A stretch of 64,000 nt of DNA from the NCBI RefSeq assembly GCF_041260155.1, contig NC_091929.1:40650244-40714243 (forward strand), given 5' to 3'. Numbering within the stretch: position 1 is the first letter of the stretch; the number at the start of each line of letters is the position of its first letter. This DNA comes from Ptychodera flava (lineage: Eukaryota > Hemichordata > Enteropneusta > Ptychoderidae). The translations under genes were made by a program, and so were the position numbers. Positions 1-12,338 of the stretch are shown piece after piece. A model generated the notes under the pieces. It was not told where the DNA came from. It did no database searches and saw only the letters and a program-made list of their open reading frames with translations.

Positions 1-1441
1 GTTTCCAATTCCGAGATGCATTACTTTACATTTGGTAACATTGAATTAATTTGCCAGTCACATGACCACTTGTGTAGCTTATCTAGCTGCAAACTCTTTA
101 TGTCATCGTTCTTGCTTACAGTTCTGTATAGCTTGGTGTCATCTGCAAATTTATTTACTCTTGAACTGATGCCCACCTCAATGTCATTTATGTAAATTAG
201 AAAAGGACTGGGCCGACGACTGAACCCTGAGGAACACCGCTAGAGACAGACTGCCATACAGATGCTGAACCGTTTATCACAACACGCTGTTTTCTGTCAC
301 TTAACCAGGCCTCAATCCAGTTAGCGATATTGCCACGAATTCCATGATTTGCTAATTTATTACAGAGTCTATGGTGTGGTACCTTGTCAAATGCTTTGGC
401 AAAATCCAGATAGACAACATCCACTGGGTCCTCTCCGTCGATAAAGTGAGAAATCTCATCGAGAAACTCCAACAAGTTAGTCATACAAGACTTACCGTGG
501 CAAAAACCCTGTTGCGAGTCAATAATAAGATTATGTTTTTCCAAGTGCGTAACTATCCGATCCCTGATGATGGACTCCAAGATCTTTCCGCATACCGGAA
601 GGCTGGTTAGGCTGATTGGTCGATAGTTTCCTGGCTCACATTTTAGACCTTTTTTGAAGATAGGAGTAACGTTTGCTATCCTCCAATCGTCCGGGACATT
701 ACCTGAGTTCAGAGATTCGTTGAAAAGCAAAGTCAAAGGTAAAGCAAGCTGCGCAGCACAATTTTTCAGAACACATGATAGAATACTGTCAGGCCCAGGT
801 GCTTTGAAGGAACAAAGACTGCTAAGTTTCTTGACCACATCTTCTCTATTTATTTGTATGCTGTGTAACTCCTCTTCTTTGGATAGACTGCTTGTCATGA
901 CCAAATGTGGTAAGTTCCGCATATCTTTTTTCGTGAAAACAGACACAAAGAAGTGGTTTAGAATGTCAGCCATGTCAGCGTTATCACCAATAAGTGCTCC
1001 ATTTCTGTCGGTCAGAGGTCCTATCGAGTCTTTTGTTTTCTGTTTAGAACGAGCATATGCAAAAAATGCCTTAGGATTATCCTTTATGTGTTTTGGTAGG
1101 TTAGTTTCATACATTTTCTTGGCCTTCCTAATCTCTGAGATGACGTAGCTCTGTTGCAGTTTATATCGCTGATAGTCTTGTAGACTTCTGCTCTGGGTAT
1201 AAATACGCCAAAGCTTCCTTTTCTTCCTCACCTGATGCAGCACATGACTCGTCATCGACTTAGGTTTGGATCTGGGTGTGCGCCGCTTCATTGGGATACA
1301 CTGAGAAGAAACAGCATTTACAGTGTTTCTGAAAAATTTCCACATGTCGTTTGCTGTTTTTCCGTCAAGATTATTATGCCAGTCAATATCAGCTAAACTT
1401 GAAGACAATTTGGGAAAATCAGCTTTGCGTAGATCTGTGCA
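1..1441 (-). mobile_element. Decayed CR1/Jockey-like non-LTR retrotransposon, reverse transcriptase part
   Basis: The minus strand reads an open frame from 1408 down to 197 (403 codons). It begins with a linker typical of CR1/Jockey-superfamily LINEs (DIDWHNNLDGK) and continues into reverse transcriptase. Visible motifs are FKAPGPDSI, NYRPISLTSLPVCGKILE, VVYLDFAKAFDKVPHHRL and GVPQGSVVGPVLF. The frame breaks near 197 by one missing base. It resumes in another frame with LIYINDI and the catalytic box KFADDTKLY. A second shift near 30 precedes KVMHLG, and the element leaves the window at its left edge. The coding frame can be traced upstream to about 1440 (DLRKADFPKL), where a duplicated host segment begins, so the element is 5' truncated with no endonuclease domain seen. 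It copies RNA into DNA at a nicked target in live relatives; this copy is dead. Confidence 0.88.
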
Positions 1442-1442
1442 A

Positions 1443-3475
1443 ACAATTATCGTAAGTTACTGATGAAGTCGGTTTTTCATTAACATCATGACCTTTTTAG
1501 GTTGTTAGACATCCGCACCCATTTTTTCTTGTAACAAAAACAATTGGAAAGATTTTTAAAATGTTCAGATGAATAATAGTTTTACGACGTCGACATTTTT
1601 GTATGAACAATTTTGTAATTTTCTTCATAGCAGTTTGTCAGACATTATTTCCTGTATAGTCTTATATTGGGTCTCTCAGTCAGTTGAAGGAGCGTTGACT
1701 CATTTTGTATCTATACTTTATGTGAAGCATGTACAAACGCTAATCACCTTTGTCAAGCAGACCTTTGACACTGCAACGTGCGTCGACACAACTGACACCA
1801 GTCGTAGTCAATTGTTTACCAGCCACACCACAGTGGAATATATGGTAAGTTACTGTTTGATATCAAACGACCGTGTAATTGCTTGAAACATGACCTTTTG
1901 TTTGCCTGACTGATGTTGATTACAAACACAGAAGATTTGTAATTCTCCAAAAGGTAAGTGTTGAAAGAGATTTCCAATATTTTCGCGTGTTTATGTCGTG
2001 TGAAGAATGTCGAGCGGAATGTCTCTTGTGGAGAGAAAGTTAGGCGTTGTACAAGTCTACAGTTACCTATAACATGTTGAAGGGATCTGTCATTATCTAC
2101 CGCCTGGGGGCGGAAGAATTGCAGCATAAACTCCGAAGTTTTTAGTACCCCCTCCCCTGCCAACCATGATGGATTTGAGTACCCTTTCTCCTCTAACACA
2201 GAAATAAGTACTAACTCTACTCCACTTAGAAAAGTTAAAAATCAATACAACTATTTGTAAAATTTAAAAAAATACAGCAATACTAAAGACCTGTCGAACC
2301 TGGTGTCGGCATACCCTGCTTGATTATCATCCATGACGGTTGAAAAAAGTGAAACCAACGAAATGATATTCAAATCAAAACAAATACAGATTGAAAAGTT
2401 CACTCTATAACCAGTATCAAACTAATGTACGGTATTGTTTAATTTGGATAGGTATCATGACAGGGTTTTTATAGGAACTACTAGAGCAGTAGTGCTATGA
2501 GTGTAATATGAGAGGTGTCTTCAATTTGTTCCCTTACTGGTAAAACTACTACAACACCCAAAGGGGGAGAGCACGAGGCGGGGTGTCCCCCTCTCGCATC
2601 GAAATTTTGAGAAATTGATGTGTTCAATGGCACAATCTGAAAGGTGTTTCAATTTATTTCGCACTTAAATTTTGCGTACCCCCTTTTTTCCCTGCACATT
2701 TTGAACACCCCCTTCTAGCTTTCAATGTTCTGAGTGACTCCCACTCCAATTCTTTCGACCCGCAGGCTGTAATGTCACCCTATTCCTTGTAAAAACGCCC
2801 CTTGACATATTCTGCAATAATTCACTTGTGAAATGTTTTGCCAAAATTGGAGCCTAAAATCCAATAAGATGAAAGGCACTTCTTTGTTATGACATACTAA
2901 GGCTGCTTAATCTTATACAGTAATTGCAATCATTCGTTTCACAACTATTTTATATTCTAAGTGATTGAATACAACGGAATGATAAGAGCGCTATTCTTGT
3001 TCAGCTAGTTGAACTTTAATTATGCGAGTCAAAGTTAAAATGAAAACCAATCATTTTTGCAGCCTTGTCCTTCAAATCCGGTAAAATAAATACCGAATTC
3101 GATGGCGTTCTGGTACAGTTGCGCCATACATACGGACAAAATGACATGATTAACAGGATGGCATAGTTTTTCATTGGATTTTCACAGTGTTCAAATAAAA
3201 GCTTTTGCAAACATCAGTAGGCAATGCAAGTGTTTACCTTTTATGTACTGCCATATAACAAAAGGGTGACCCAGGTTTACAATACCAGTTAGGCAAATCA
3301 ATGGAAACCCTGTTTTTTTTCAATGTGATTGATTGCCGTATCCCTGTAGTGAGTTTTGAACCCCTGTGACATATAGCATTTAAACTTTTGCTTAAAACGT
3401 TGAGACGAAAGCGTCTTCTGGCTTAATGCCAGTGTCTTTGTCACTTGAAGACGGAACTGAAGTAACTATAAATAG
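1443..3475. repeat. Segmental repeat, copy A
   Basis: Non-coding DNA that aligns by eye, in the same orientation, with 17050-18340. Blocks 1443-1890, 1905-2090, 2790-2990 and 3000-3475 match successive blocks of the other copy. A further block of roughly 700 bases (about 2090-2790) is present only here. Shared landmarks include a run around ATGAAGTCGGTTTTTCAT and a TTTGACACTGCAACGTGCGT block. Short open frames inside it are not supported as genes. Confidence 0.7.
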
Positions 3476-5984
3476 AGACCTGATTTTTCCGATTGAAATG
3501 TTGTTTTAACAAGAACATCGATAGAGAAAAAACAGCCCCCAAAACCCAAGTACACACACCATATCAAGAATTATGTTTTTATGTATACCCCTTTTATTAA
3601 GTAAAAGCCATCGTACACGCTTTTACGTTTCCCGTCTGTACAATGAGGTCATCGGGTCGTTATCACGGTTGATTGTGCTTGCCTGCTTGAAGACAAACAT
3701 AGTACAGCATCAACACGTCAGTCTTCTCGGCGTATCAAGGATGTTTAAGAGAGAAATGAATACTCCTAGAAACTATACAGTCATCAGGAAACAATCTAAA
3801 ATATTGAAAGTGTTCGTTGAAATGCTGACAAGTGCTTCTCTTTGTTTTAAACCTTCCGTACAAAACTCGTGATCAGCGTGTTGAACATGTCCGATGTTTT
3901 GAAACCGTCTAGTACGTTTGCGACAGGGATACTTAAACCACCACATTATCCAGTTGTTGAATCTGGCAACCTCTGCAGATTATTTAAAATATCCCATGAA
4001 TTTCTCACAAAAAGTTAAAATACATGGGAAACGCAACATCTTTGGTTCCTCAAAATACCTCTTGGGTAAAACTTATTATTTTTGTGACTTAAGTTGCGCA
4101 CAAAATATTACCTGACTTTAGGACTTTTACGACTGCATGCGCCTGTCATCGAGAAGTGCTTACCAACTTTGTTCTGAAAAAGCCATTTTCTCAAAACATT
4201 TTTGTAATATGCAAGTGTGGATAATGCTTTAATCATGAGTAAACCAGGCACTTATCGTGTCGGATATGATTTCTCTGAAGGCACGTGGCATGAAATCGAA
4301 GATGATGTTGGATCTACCTTCCTTTTATTTCACACATTTGCCAAAATACTAGTCCTTATTTTTTAATTGAGAGCGTCACTGAATTTGGTTGGCTCTTTGT
4401 TTCAGCACAGGGAGCAGCGTCGGGAGTTGGGCTGTCGGCATACTATCTTATTTATTGTGTGTCAATAAATTTGAGAGTGGTATTCCTAATAAACAATTAT
4501 AATATCAACTTTTGGTGTCTTGGTGTTACCACTTGTTTTTTAAACATTTCTTCTTTCAAGGTCAACTAATCCACTTATTTCGTTGCTGGAGCGTTCCTTG
4601 TTGCCTTAGCCAAAATCCCGTAATAATGTAGTGACAGCGTCCACAGACCAGTCACTTACACTTCCTTGCTGACGCCTGAGATAATCAAACTCATCAGATT
4701 ATTGAAGCAGTATAGTGATAAAACTTCGCTCACCATTATAACAGGACGAATATTGATACGATGAGGAAGAAAAAGAATAAATCTTTACAAAAGAAGTGCT
4801 AAGACAAAGGCTGCTAAGGCTGGTAGTAAAAATCTTTATTAGGAATATCAAAATTATAATTATTAAAATAAAATACACAGTAAAGAAATCCGTGCTTACA
4901 CCCCATCCCCTGGGGATCTGTTCGCTGTTCCCTGTGGTTTCAGCGCTCATATCAGAACACAGCCAATGTGAACGACCGTTTACTCTTGACAAATTCTAGA
5001 TCTACTTTGCTCCGCAGCAGTTGTTTTAGAATTACGCATACTCATGATTCGGTCGCGATGATTAGTGTTCTTAGTGACTGATTTGTTGTTTAATGAATTT
5101 TACCTGACAACAATCACGACGAACTAACAAAAGCACTTACATCTGAAAAGTTGTCACTTTTGGCAAAGTGAGTATACGTTTTGTTGTAAATCTTCACCAT
5201 ATTTTATGTCATTACGTATGTATGATGTCTATGATGTAAATTTCGTTAAAGAAACAAGACAAAAGACTGCCAACATAATTTTCCTATAGTGTCTTTTTAA
5301 TAATTAAGCCTAGACGTCATCCGTACAGCCGTACCAAATGTGTGCTTTTCATTAGCGCAAAGTTATTAACGAAGTTTTTTAAATACCATGATGATTTTGA
5401 TGGTTTGGCGTCAGAAACCCTTTTTATAGTACAGTGATAATGACATGGCTAAATGATAATGACTATGATAATGAATACAGATAATGACAATGGTTTTATA
5501 ATAAATTACTCGGTTTGATTACAAATTAAACATCAAATAGTTTTGTAAGGTTTTCAGATAATTATGTTGAGTAATATTGCCTAAAACACGATTGGAACTA
5601 ATTTGGGATAATTGGAGTTTTATATCTTTTAAATGTCTTAAAAGTATTTGGTGCAAGCTAGTTGAATGTTGGAATAATACAAATTACTCACAAAACAACT
5701 GTGTAATGTAAAAAGAAAAGCAGGTGAGATTACATTTGTAGATTTATTCGGCTTTACTTCATCATCAAATTATCCAAAATTTGTTTCAATCGTGTTCTAA
5801 TCAAATTTATGCATACCATCAATACAAAGGTTTTAGGATAATGTAATATTTTCGTTTTGAGACACAAAAGCCGTTTTATCTGATTCTAGTCATACATGAA
5901 AGTTTTTTTCTGAAAATTTTCTCTACTGAATTAAAATCATGACAACATCAACGGTTTCGTCGGATTTTAGAAAAGGTAAGTTTT
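3476..5984. other. Intergenic DNA, nothing recognisable
   Basis: AT-rich sequence with short open frames on both strands, none longer than about 100 codons and none with a recognisable domain. I see no tRNA, no clear transposon ends and no exon resembling the nearby CARD/Death family. Confidence 0.5.
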
Positions 5985-6420
5985 CAAGGTGTTTTGGTTC
6001 AAGCTGTTTGTAAGACATTTTACTGACCTGCCAGTACCTTGAAGTAGCATGGACTCGTTTGATTTCTACTTTCTATGTGAAGCTCGTTTGATTTCTACTT
6101 TCTATGTGAAGCACGTACAAGTGTCTGACGACCTAGGGCAGCAGACCTTTGACACGACAACGTGCGTACGCATGCAAACAACAGCGACGCGGTAAATCAT
6201 TTGCCGAACTTCGCTGTAGGGTATGGGAGTGTGGTATCTGACTCTTTGATTGCCAATCTATAGCAGCGTAATTGTTAAGACATAATTTATTTACCAGACA
6301 CATTTTGATTTTGATTTTGGTTCTGTAATTCTCGACAAACTAATCGTTGAAACAATTTCTTTTTATCTTATCGCGTCAAAAAAAGTCGGGCGTCTTATAG
6401 CCAAAAGTTTATATTCAGTT
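5985..6420. repeat. Segmental repeat, copy B (partial)
   Basis: A partial, more diverged copy of the unit at 1443-3475 and 17050-18340. It is recognisable from the blocks around CTTTATGTGAAGCAYGTAC, CAGACCTTTGACAC and CAACGTGCGT. About 30 bases (GACTCGTTTGATTTCTACTTT and its continuation) are tandemly doubled at 6053-6112 in this copy only. It lies about 0.9 kb upstream of CARD/Death gene 1. Confidence 0.6.
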
Positions 6421-7331
6421 CGCTATACGATTTGGATAAAATTCACTATTGAAATATTCGGCTAAATTTCAGCATCAGAAGGGTTTTACAAATATCCGTC
6501 CTTCTAGGATGAAATTCCAGTAGATGCGACAGTTGTGACAGCTATCCTGGCGATGAAATATTTTGTTTTGCTTCCAAAAGACTATATTTTATACGATAAT
6601 GAGACAGTTGTTCGTGATCGGGTAGTTTAATCTTAACAACATCTGTAAAACTCAAATGACAAAATAGCAATGATCGTAAGCCTGACCAATTCAATTTTGT
6701 TACGGAGCAAAAAGGCTGAAAGAAAGAATCCCATGTAATGATGTAAGGCCTAAAGTCTTCGTAACGACTTTGAGCTTTTTACTTGGGCAAATGAATACGT
6801 TTTCAAATAAATAATAAACAAGTCGGCAGCTGCATTCTTCAAGCTCTGGAAGTAGTTTAATGTGCTACATAACAAAAGGATAGGACTAGGTCTTTAAATG
6901 CAAACTGAACAGATGAAAGAGCCATAAGAAGAAAACCCTACAATCTCGATATGATTGATAATGGCGTTTGTTTGCTAAGGTTGCCCTTTGTGCCTTGGCG
7001 ACATTTGAGGTTTATTTCAATACCTGGAGAATATAGGTCCCACTTGGCTCAATGCCGATCTCTCTGTTATAAACAGTTGGGATTGTGATGAAAGCTCTAG
7101 TGTCGTATATTTAAAGTCTGCTTTCTCAACGAAGAAAGACAATTTAACAAACAAACAAACAAGACCAGTTAGCATACGAAAACTAATTCAATACTACGTG
7201 TGTACCCTTATTACTGATAGATATTTATAATTTACGTTCCCGGGACGTGATCTTCATTCAGTGTCAGTTCGTATGGTTGAGATTGTTGCTGGTTATGACT
7301 AGTAATTGTCCTTCTTCTTTCCACAACCCAG
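6421..7331. other. Upstream region of CARD/Death gene 1
   Basis: No domain-bearing frame is seen. Promoter and 5' UTR exons of gene 1 could lie here or further upstream. The first recognised exon begins after an acceptor (CCACAACCCAG) ending at 7331, which implies at least one earlier non-coding exon. Confidence 0.4.
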
Positions 7332-7506
7332 AAAACAGCAACACCGTCACAAAAGAGTCTATACAAGACATGGATTTCGGACAGAAGAAATACTTACAGA
7401 AAACTTACAGTATTTTACAAATAATTTAAAAGCAAGAGAAATAATCAAATACACAAGAAAAATATATCCTAATATCATATCAGAAGGCGATGTGATTGGC
7501 TTTAAT
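7332..7506 (+). other. Gene 1 exon: first half of CARD
   Basis: The acceptor is CAACCCAG before 7332 and the donor GTAAGT follows 7506. The conserved Met at 7370 aligns with the Met of genes 2 and 3 (MDxRQxxIL pattern). From that Met the exon holds 137 coding bases, against exactly 138 in both paralogues; one base is missing around 7384-7390. After the shift the frame reads the CARD helices ending EGDVIGFN. Confidence 0.75.
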
Positions 7507-8087
7507 GTAAGTATCGTTGAATTTTGTAATAGGCCCCAGACTTGTTAATTGTTATATCTTTTAGTCTGTCTTATCCTAGGTGACCTTATGAAACTTTTAA
7601 ATATAACCTAATCCAATTGGCCTTCAAGCTGAATCATGACGGTAATATTACCATGATGTCAAACTTTCAGACTAGCGACGGTACTGACTGATTTTATAAA
7701 TAACATTTACGTTGAATCGAACAAAAATGTTTCAATTAAGGTCATGATCGCAGGTTGATAAGAGAATATTACATAGTTATAGCGAATACCTGCTCTAATT
7801 AAAGACTCAGATAGGCAGACTCGGCTTTAGAAAGACTCAATCAGAGATAATTTTAAAGTTACTCGTTTCTTCGTTGTTTTGTTTCTATTTGTTTGGTGTT
7901 GTTGTTTCATTTCAGCTATGAAATAATTATGAGCGCAATGTAAATTCAAGTTACCAAGATTACGTTCTATCTTAATGTGTGTAAGAAACCTGAGTTTCGG
8001 TTAACAGCTCCGTATTCGCGCTCCAATCAACTTTATGCATGAAATGTTTTATACATTGATAACCATCAACTGCCTTTAAATTTACAG

Positions 8088-8250
8088 ATGCGAAAAATAG
8101 ATGCCCGGGTAGCCTATTTGCTAAACTTATTTCAGGGCGCCGAGAACGGGTTTAACATACTCTATGAGGCACTTGAGGCGACGAATCATTCCAATACAGT
8201 GTTGAGAACGTTGGATCCGAATAGACCGGTTAGAGGAGAGAATGTCAAAG
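8088..8250 (+). CDS. Gene 1 exon: second half of CARD
   Basis: Bounded by TTTACAG and GTGAGA, this exon is 163 bases, entered in phase 0 and left in phase 1. The exon of gene 3 at 63630-63792 has the same length and phases. It encodes RVAYLLNLFQGAENGFNILY and then EALEATNHSNTVLRTL, the C-terminal helices of a CARD with the family pattern LL-x(2,4)-F-x(4,6)-NG-[FY]-x-x-L-[YF]-x-x-LE. Confidence 0.8.
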
Positions 8251-8361
8251 GTGAGAGATTAGTTTATTTTATCGTATAATGATGCCGAAATATATTACAG
8301 TGCATAGGAGGGTAGAATCCATTAACATGAAACCTGAAGTACTACCAATTCTGAATATAAC

Positions 8362-10080
8362 AACACACAAACATGTCTGGCAGTCATTGTCTATCGAATA
8401 TTAAAGAAAACGTTAATCGTACACACGCATGAATCTACATGTTATTCTAATAAAGAGTCTATGTTGCTTATTTTGTACATATTTGTAGGCGCAGAAGGAC
8501 AGATTTTGAGTCAACCAGGATCAGGGGAAGTTACTGGTCAGTCTACTTAACTAATATTAGTACACATACTCAGCGGGCGTAGATTGTCAGTAATGTGTCC
8601 TAATATTCCTTTCTACAAGCTCTAATTTCTTATTGGGAGAGATGACATCCTTGTACTTACCTTGCTACCTTTTCAAGGGAATACTCTTCCCCAATCAGCT
8701 GACAAATAATGACCACATAAACTAAGCACGAGTAAAATCCAAACACAAAGTGCATTCTTCAAATGTTCTAGTATGTATATACTTATTCTATCTTTTCGAT
8801 AATTGTTCCTATGTTTAGAAACACACATCAAATATGTCTGGCAGTCACTGTCTAATCGAATAAGAAAACTTTAATCGTACACACGCATGAATCTACATGT
8901 TATTCTAATAAAGAAACTATGTTGCTTATTTTTTACATATTTTGTAGGCGCAGAAAGACAGAGTTTGAGTCAACCAGGATCAGGGGAGTTACCGGTCAGT
9001 CTACTTAACTAATGTTACTATACATACTAAGCGGGCGTAGCTTGTCAGTAATGTGTCCTAATATTCCTTTCTACAAGCTCTAATTTCTTTATTGGGAGAG
9101 ATGACATCCTTGTACTGACCTTGCTACCTTTTCAAGGTAATAAACTTCCGCAATCATCTGACAAAATAATGACCACATAAACATTGCACGATCTAAATCC
9201 AAACACGAAGTGCATTCTTCAAAATGTTCTTTATCTATGTATACAACTTATTCTATCTTTTCGCTTGTTCCTATATTGAGTAACTCCATGTTTTTTTTTA
9301 ATTTCGATATATGCATATGTTTTGACTTTCATTGTTATTGTACTGGATTGGTCGCCGACGTTTTTATCACGTACTCCTGGTTTATAAAGAAGCTGTAATA
9401 AGTTATCAATTTTATGGCATTATACAGATTTGATAAATTGTTCCAAAATTGTTAGAAAGTATAGGGAGCACCGGTGAGGCAGTGATTAGGGTACATGCAT
9501 GGATCTACATGTTTCTCTAATAAAGAAATTATGTTGCTTATTTTTTACATATTTTGTAGGTGCAGAAGGACAGAGTTTGAGTCAACCAGGATCAGGGGAA
9601 GTTACCGGTCAGTCTACTTAACTAATATTACTATACATACTAAGCGGGCGTAGATTGTCAGTAATGTGTCCTAATATTCCTTTCTACAGGCTCTAATTTC
9701 TTTAGTGGGAGAGATGACATCCTTGTACTGACATTGCTACCTTTTCAAGTTAAGGGAATAACCTTCCCCAATCAGCTGGCAAAATAATGACCACATAAAC
9801 ATTGCACGATCTAAATGCAAACACGAAGTGTATTCTTCACATGTTCTTTATCTTTGTTGAGTAACTAGTTAACTCCATGCTTTTTTAATTTCGATATATG
9901 CACATGTTTTGACTTTCATTATTATTGTACTGGATTGGTCCCCAACGTTTTTATCACTCACTTCTCGTTTATATAGAAGCTGTAATAAGTTATTATTGAA
10001 CCACTCTATTCTATGGCAGTATACAGATTCGATTAATTGTTCCAAAATTATTAGAAAGTATAGGGGGCAGTGATTAGGGT
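8362..10080 (+). repeat. Tandem repeat carrying three copies of a linker exon
   Basis: Three direct units begin near 8362, 8821 and about 9480, of unequal length because of internal deletions. Each includes the same 48-base exon with its flanks: acceptor TTTGTAG and donor GTCAGT. The exons are 8489-8536, 8948-8994 and 9560-9607, coding EGQILSQPGSGEVT or EGQSLSQPGSGEVT in phase 1-1. Copy 2 lacks one base (GGGGAGTT for GGGGAAGTT). A tRNA-like SINE head (GCAGTGATTAGGGTAC) ends units two and three, at 9479 and 10069. Confidence 0.8.
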
Positions 10081-10250
10081 ACCGGTGGCACTAGCAGAGG
10101 ACGTTAGTTCGAGACCCATTAAGTCCAGATTAAGTGATTGATCACAGTCAGAGGACGGTGAGTTCGAGACTCCAGCACGGTGTTGTGCCCTTGAACAAGG
10201 CACTTTACTCCTCATTGCTCCATTGGTTGGGTCATGGGTACATCATATAC
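10056..10250 (+). mobile_element. tRNA-derived SINE
   Basis: Contains an A-box-like GCAGTGATTAGGGTA and B-box-like GTTAGTTCGAGACCC, the split RNA polymerase III promoter of tRNA-derived SINEs. A second GTGAGTTCGAGACTC follows, then a TGCCCTTGAACAAGGCAC core resembling the central domain shared by several animal SINE families. A related copy lies at 57060-57250. It sits inside an intron of gene 1, before the first coiled-coil exon. Confidence 0.6.
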
Positions 10251-10379
10251 CTCAATCCATCTATCAATGCAAAATGGAGCACACCGGAGCACACCGAGTG
10301 TCACAAAAGACGAATTGCCAAATCACGTAAGCGATTTATGCTGTTTTGTTTTCTGTTATGTCAACATTGCGTTTTACAG

Positions 10380-10573
10380 CCATTGTAGCAGCCATCGGAA
10401 GTCAGATGAACAACCTCATGCTGGCCCAGGAACAAAGACTAGCGGCAAAAATCGATGACGTCAAGTTTGGTATGGAGGAAGCCATGCAAACTATGAGAAG
10501 CGATCTCAGAGACCTGGGCAGTAAAATCAACAAACTAGATGATCTGGAAAAATCTCTGCGAAAGTAGAGGAAG
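10380..10573 (+). other. Gene 1 exon: first coiled coil
   Basis: The acceptor GTTTTACAG is followed by a phase-1 exon encoding IGSQMNNLMLAQEQRLAAKI and DDVKFGMEEAMQTMRSDLRD, a clear amphipathic helix. The exon is 194 bases where 195 would preserve the frame. The loss falls at the TAG at 10565-10567, just before the donor GTACAA. It is homologous by position to gene 2 exon 4. Confidence 0.7.
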
Positions 10574-11482
10574 GTACAAATGTCTAGATTATATCTCTCA
10601 AGATAGTGGGGTATAGCTTATGCAATTTTCTCTTCAAGAGTCAAACTGAATTCATAAAATATTTGAATCGGATTTGGACGAATTTAGGTCATTTTGAGTC
10701 AACATTAGTCGAATCATGGAGGGATAATAGACGAATAATGATGACTAATGTCAGGCATGTCTGAGAACACATATCGTATACTTTGGTGCGTAGATGTTGG
10801 AAAAATAGTTATTTACCGACTCAAAGGTATATGAAAATATCATTATTAGGTTTCGCGTTTGAATTTGTAGCTGCTTGCCATTGTTTGATGAAAACAGTTT
10901 GTCACAGTAAACATTTTAAACTCTTCATTTGTTTTCATTTACGTCGTAATTATCTCTAACATATATGTTTATTACCCTGCCTCTTAATTGGCGTTGTACA
11001 AATTTCAGATGTCCCGTCCATGTCAACGCGCGTACGTTCTTAAAGTACCTGCATAAAATGTTTGACTTTATGACTTACATAATGCTCGTGCATATATCCA
11101 CCTCGAGTAAGAATAAGCAGAAATAAAGTGTGTTTCATAGAATCGTCGATCCTACTTATGAATTTGCCTATTCCGATGAATTAGAAATCAAAAACGGTGC
11201 TGAATCTGCCGCAAAAGTTTTCATAATACAGTTTACGTAATATCGTTGGCTGCGTTCTTGTTGTTTATTAAAAGTCAAGCTATAGTTTTTTTCTATCCTG
11301 TGATATACATCAGGAACAACTGGGTCTCATGGTAGGAGCTTTTAACGGTTAGAAATACACTATTTTCTGAAGAGTGAACATAATAAAGTCTTTTAATTTC
11401 TGCGTATGTTGTCTTTGCCATGAAAAGTAGAAGCGTATTGCTTCGTCTGCCTCACTTGATATATTTCTCCATTTTCTCTAAG

Positions 11483-11593
11483 GTCTGACCTCGGAGACAA
11501 AGTCCAAAGAACAATTGCAGAAGATTGTGTTACAACTCGTCTCACAGATCACTGAACTGAAAAATAAAATTACGGATATTGAAAAGCGAGATG
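11483..11593 (+). CDS. Gene 1 exon: second coiled coil
   Basis: A 111-base, phase 1-1 exon between CTCTAAG and GTAAGG. It encodes LTSETKSKEQLQKIVLQLVS followed by QITELKNKITDIEKRDG, with leucine/isoleucine spacing typical of a coiled coil. No frame defect is seen here. Confidence 0.7.
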
Positions 11594-12153
11594 GTAAGGC
11601 AATTGATTTACTTCAAAAATGCAAATTTGACCAAATAATTAATGACATCTTCCAATATGTCCACAAATGAACAATGAATCAATAAAGTAACCCAGGCTAA
11701 TTTAATCGATGTCTACAAATTTGTATACATATATTTACAATGATGATGATAGATGCAAGACTAATGTTGAATACGGGTCTTGGCTAGATCCACGTGGTTG
11801 CTTGCGTACAGAAGAGTGAAATGTGTGCCTAAATATTAAAAAGGCAAAAAGAGCGCATAACCATATAAACACAAAACTTAAACGCTTTTGAAATCCAACC
11901 CGTACAATAATAAGACGACAAATCAAACATACAAATCGTTAGAAGAGATAATGAAAAAAAATATGAAAGCTTTCTTAGAATGACCTGATCATCTGGCGAT
12001 TAACGTATGATGAGTGTGAAATTCCTGAGCTAAAAGTTTATCCAGCTGAAATCATTGTCTGTATTCTCAAGTCTTACCAGTGGGAATCGTCCATAATTGT
12101 GAACGTAAACATTTAGAGGTACACGTCTACTATTTTAATCATGTTTGTCCCAG

Positions 12154-12338
12154 ATACTTTAGACACACGGGTCGTTGACAAAGTAGTAGAAAAACTGAAT
12201 AGGATGGAAAAGAGCTTGGGATAAGTGAAATCGACGAAATACGAAAGGAGTTACGAGAAGTAAGGGACTGGACAAATCAACAATGTGGTGATATCAGAGA
12301 ACGAATGAACCAGTTTGAGAGACGATCGAGTGAAACAG
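12154..12338 (+). other. Gene 1 exon: third coiled coil, frameshifted
   Basis: Between TTTGTCCCAG and GTAGGA. It reads TLDTRVVDKVVEKLNRMEKS, meets TAA at 12222-12224, and with one base restored in register continues EIDEIRKELREVRDWTNQQC. Length is 185 against 186 expected for a phase 1-1 exon. Confidence 0.65.

Noticed and set aside
371..1148. Plus-strand frames of 79 and 164 codons
   Set aside because: Shadows of the minus-strand LINE reverse transcriptase.
1440..1500. Hammerhead ribozyme from CTGATGA
   Set aside because: The CTGATGA at 1461 is not followed by a stem and GAAA core, and other CTGATGA sites (42654, 42751) also lack it.
8362..10080. CRISPR-like array
   Set aside because: Units are hundreds of bases long, unequal and contain a spliced exon; the genome is animal.
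10070..10140. True tRNA gene
   Set aside because: Only A- and B-box-like pieces are present; no cloverleaf stems close. Better explained as a tRNA-derived SINE.
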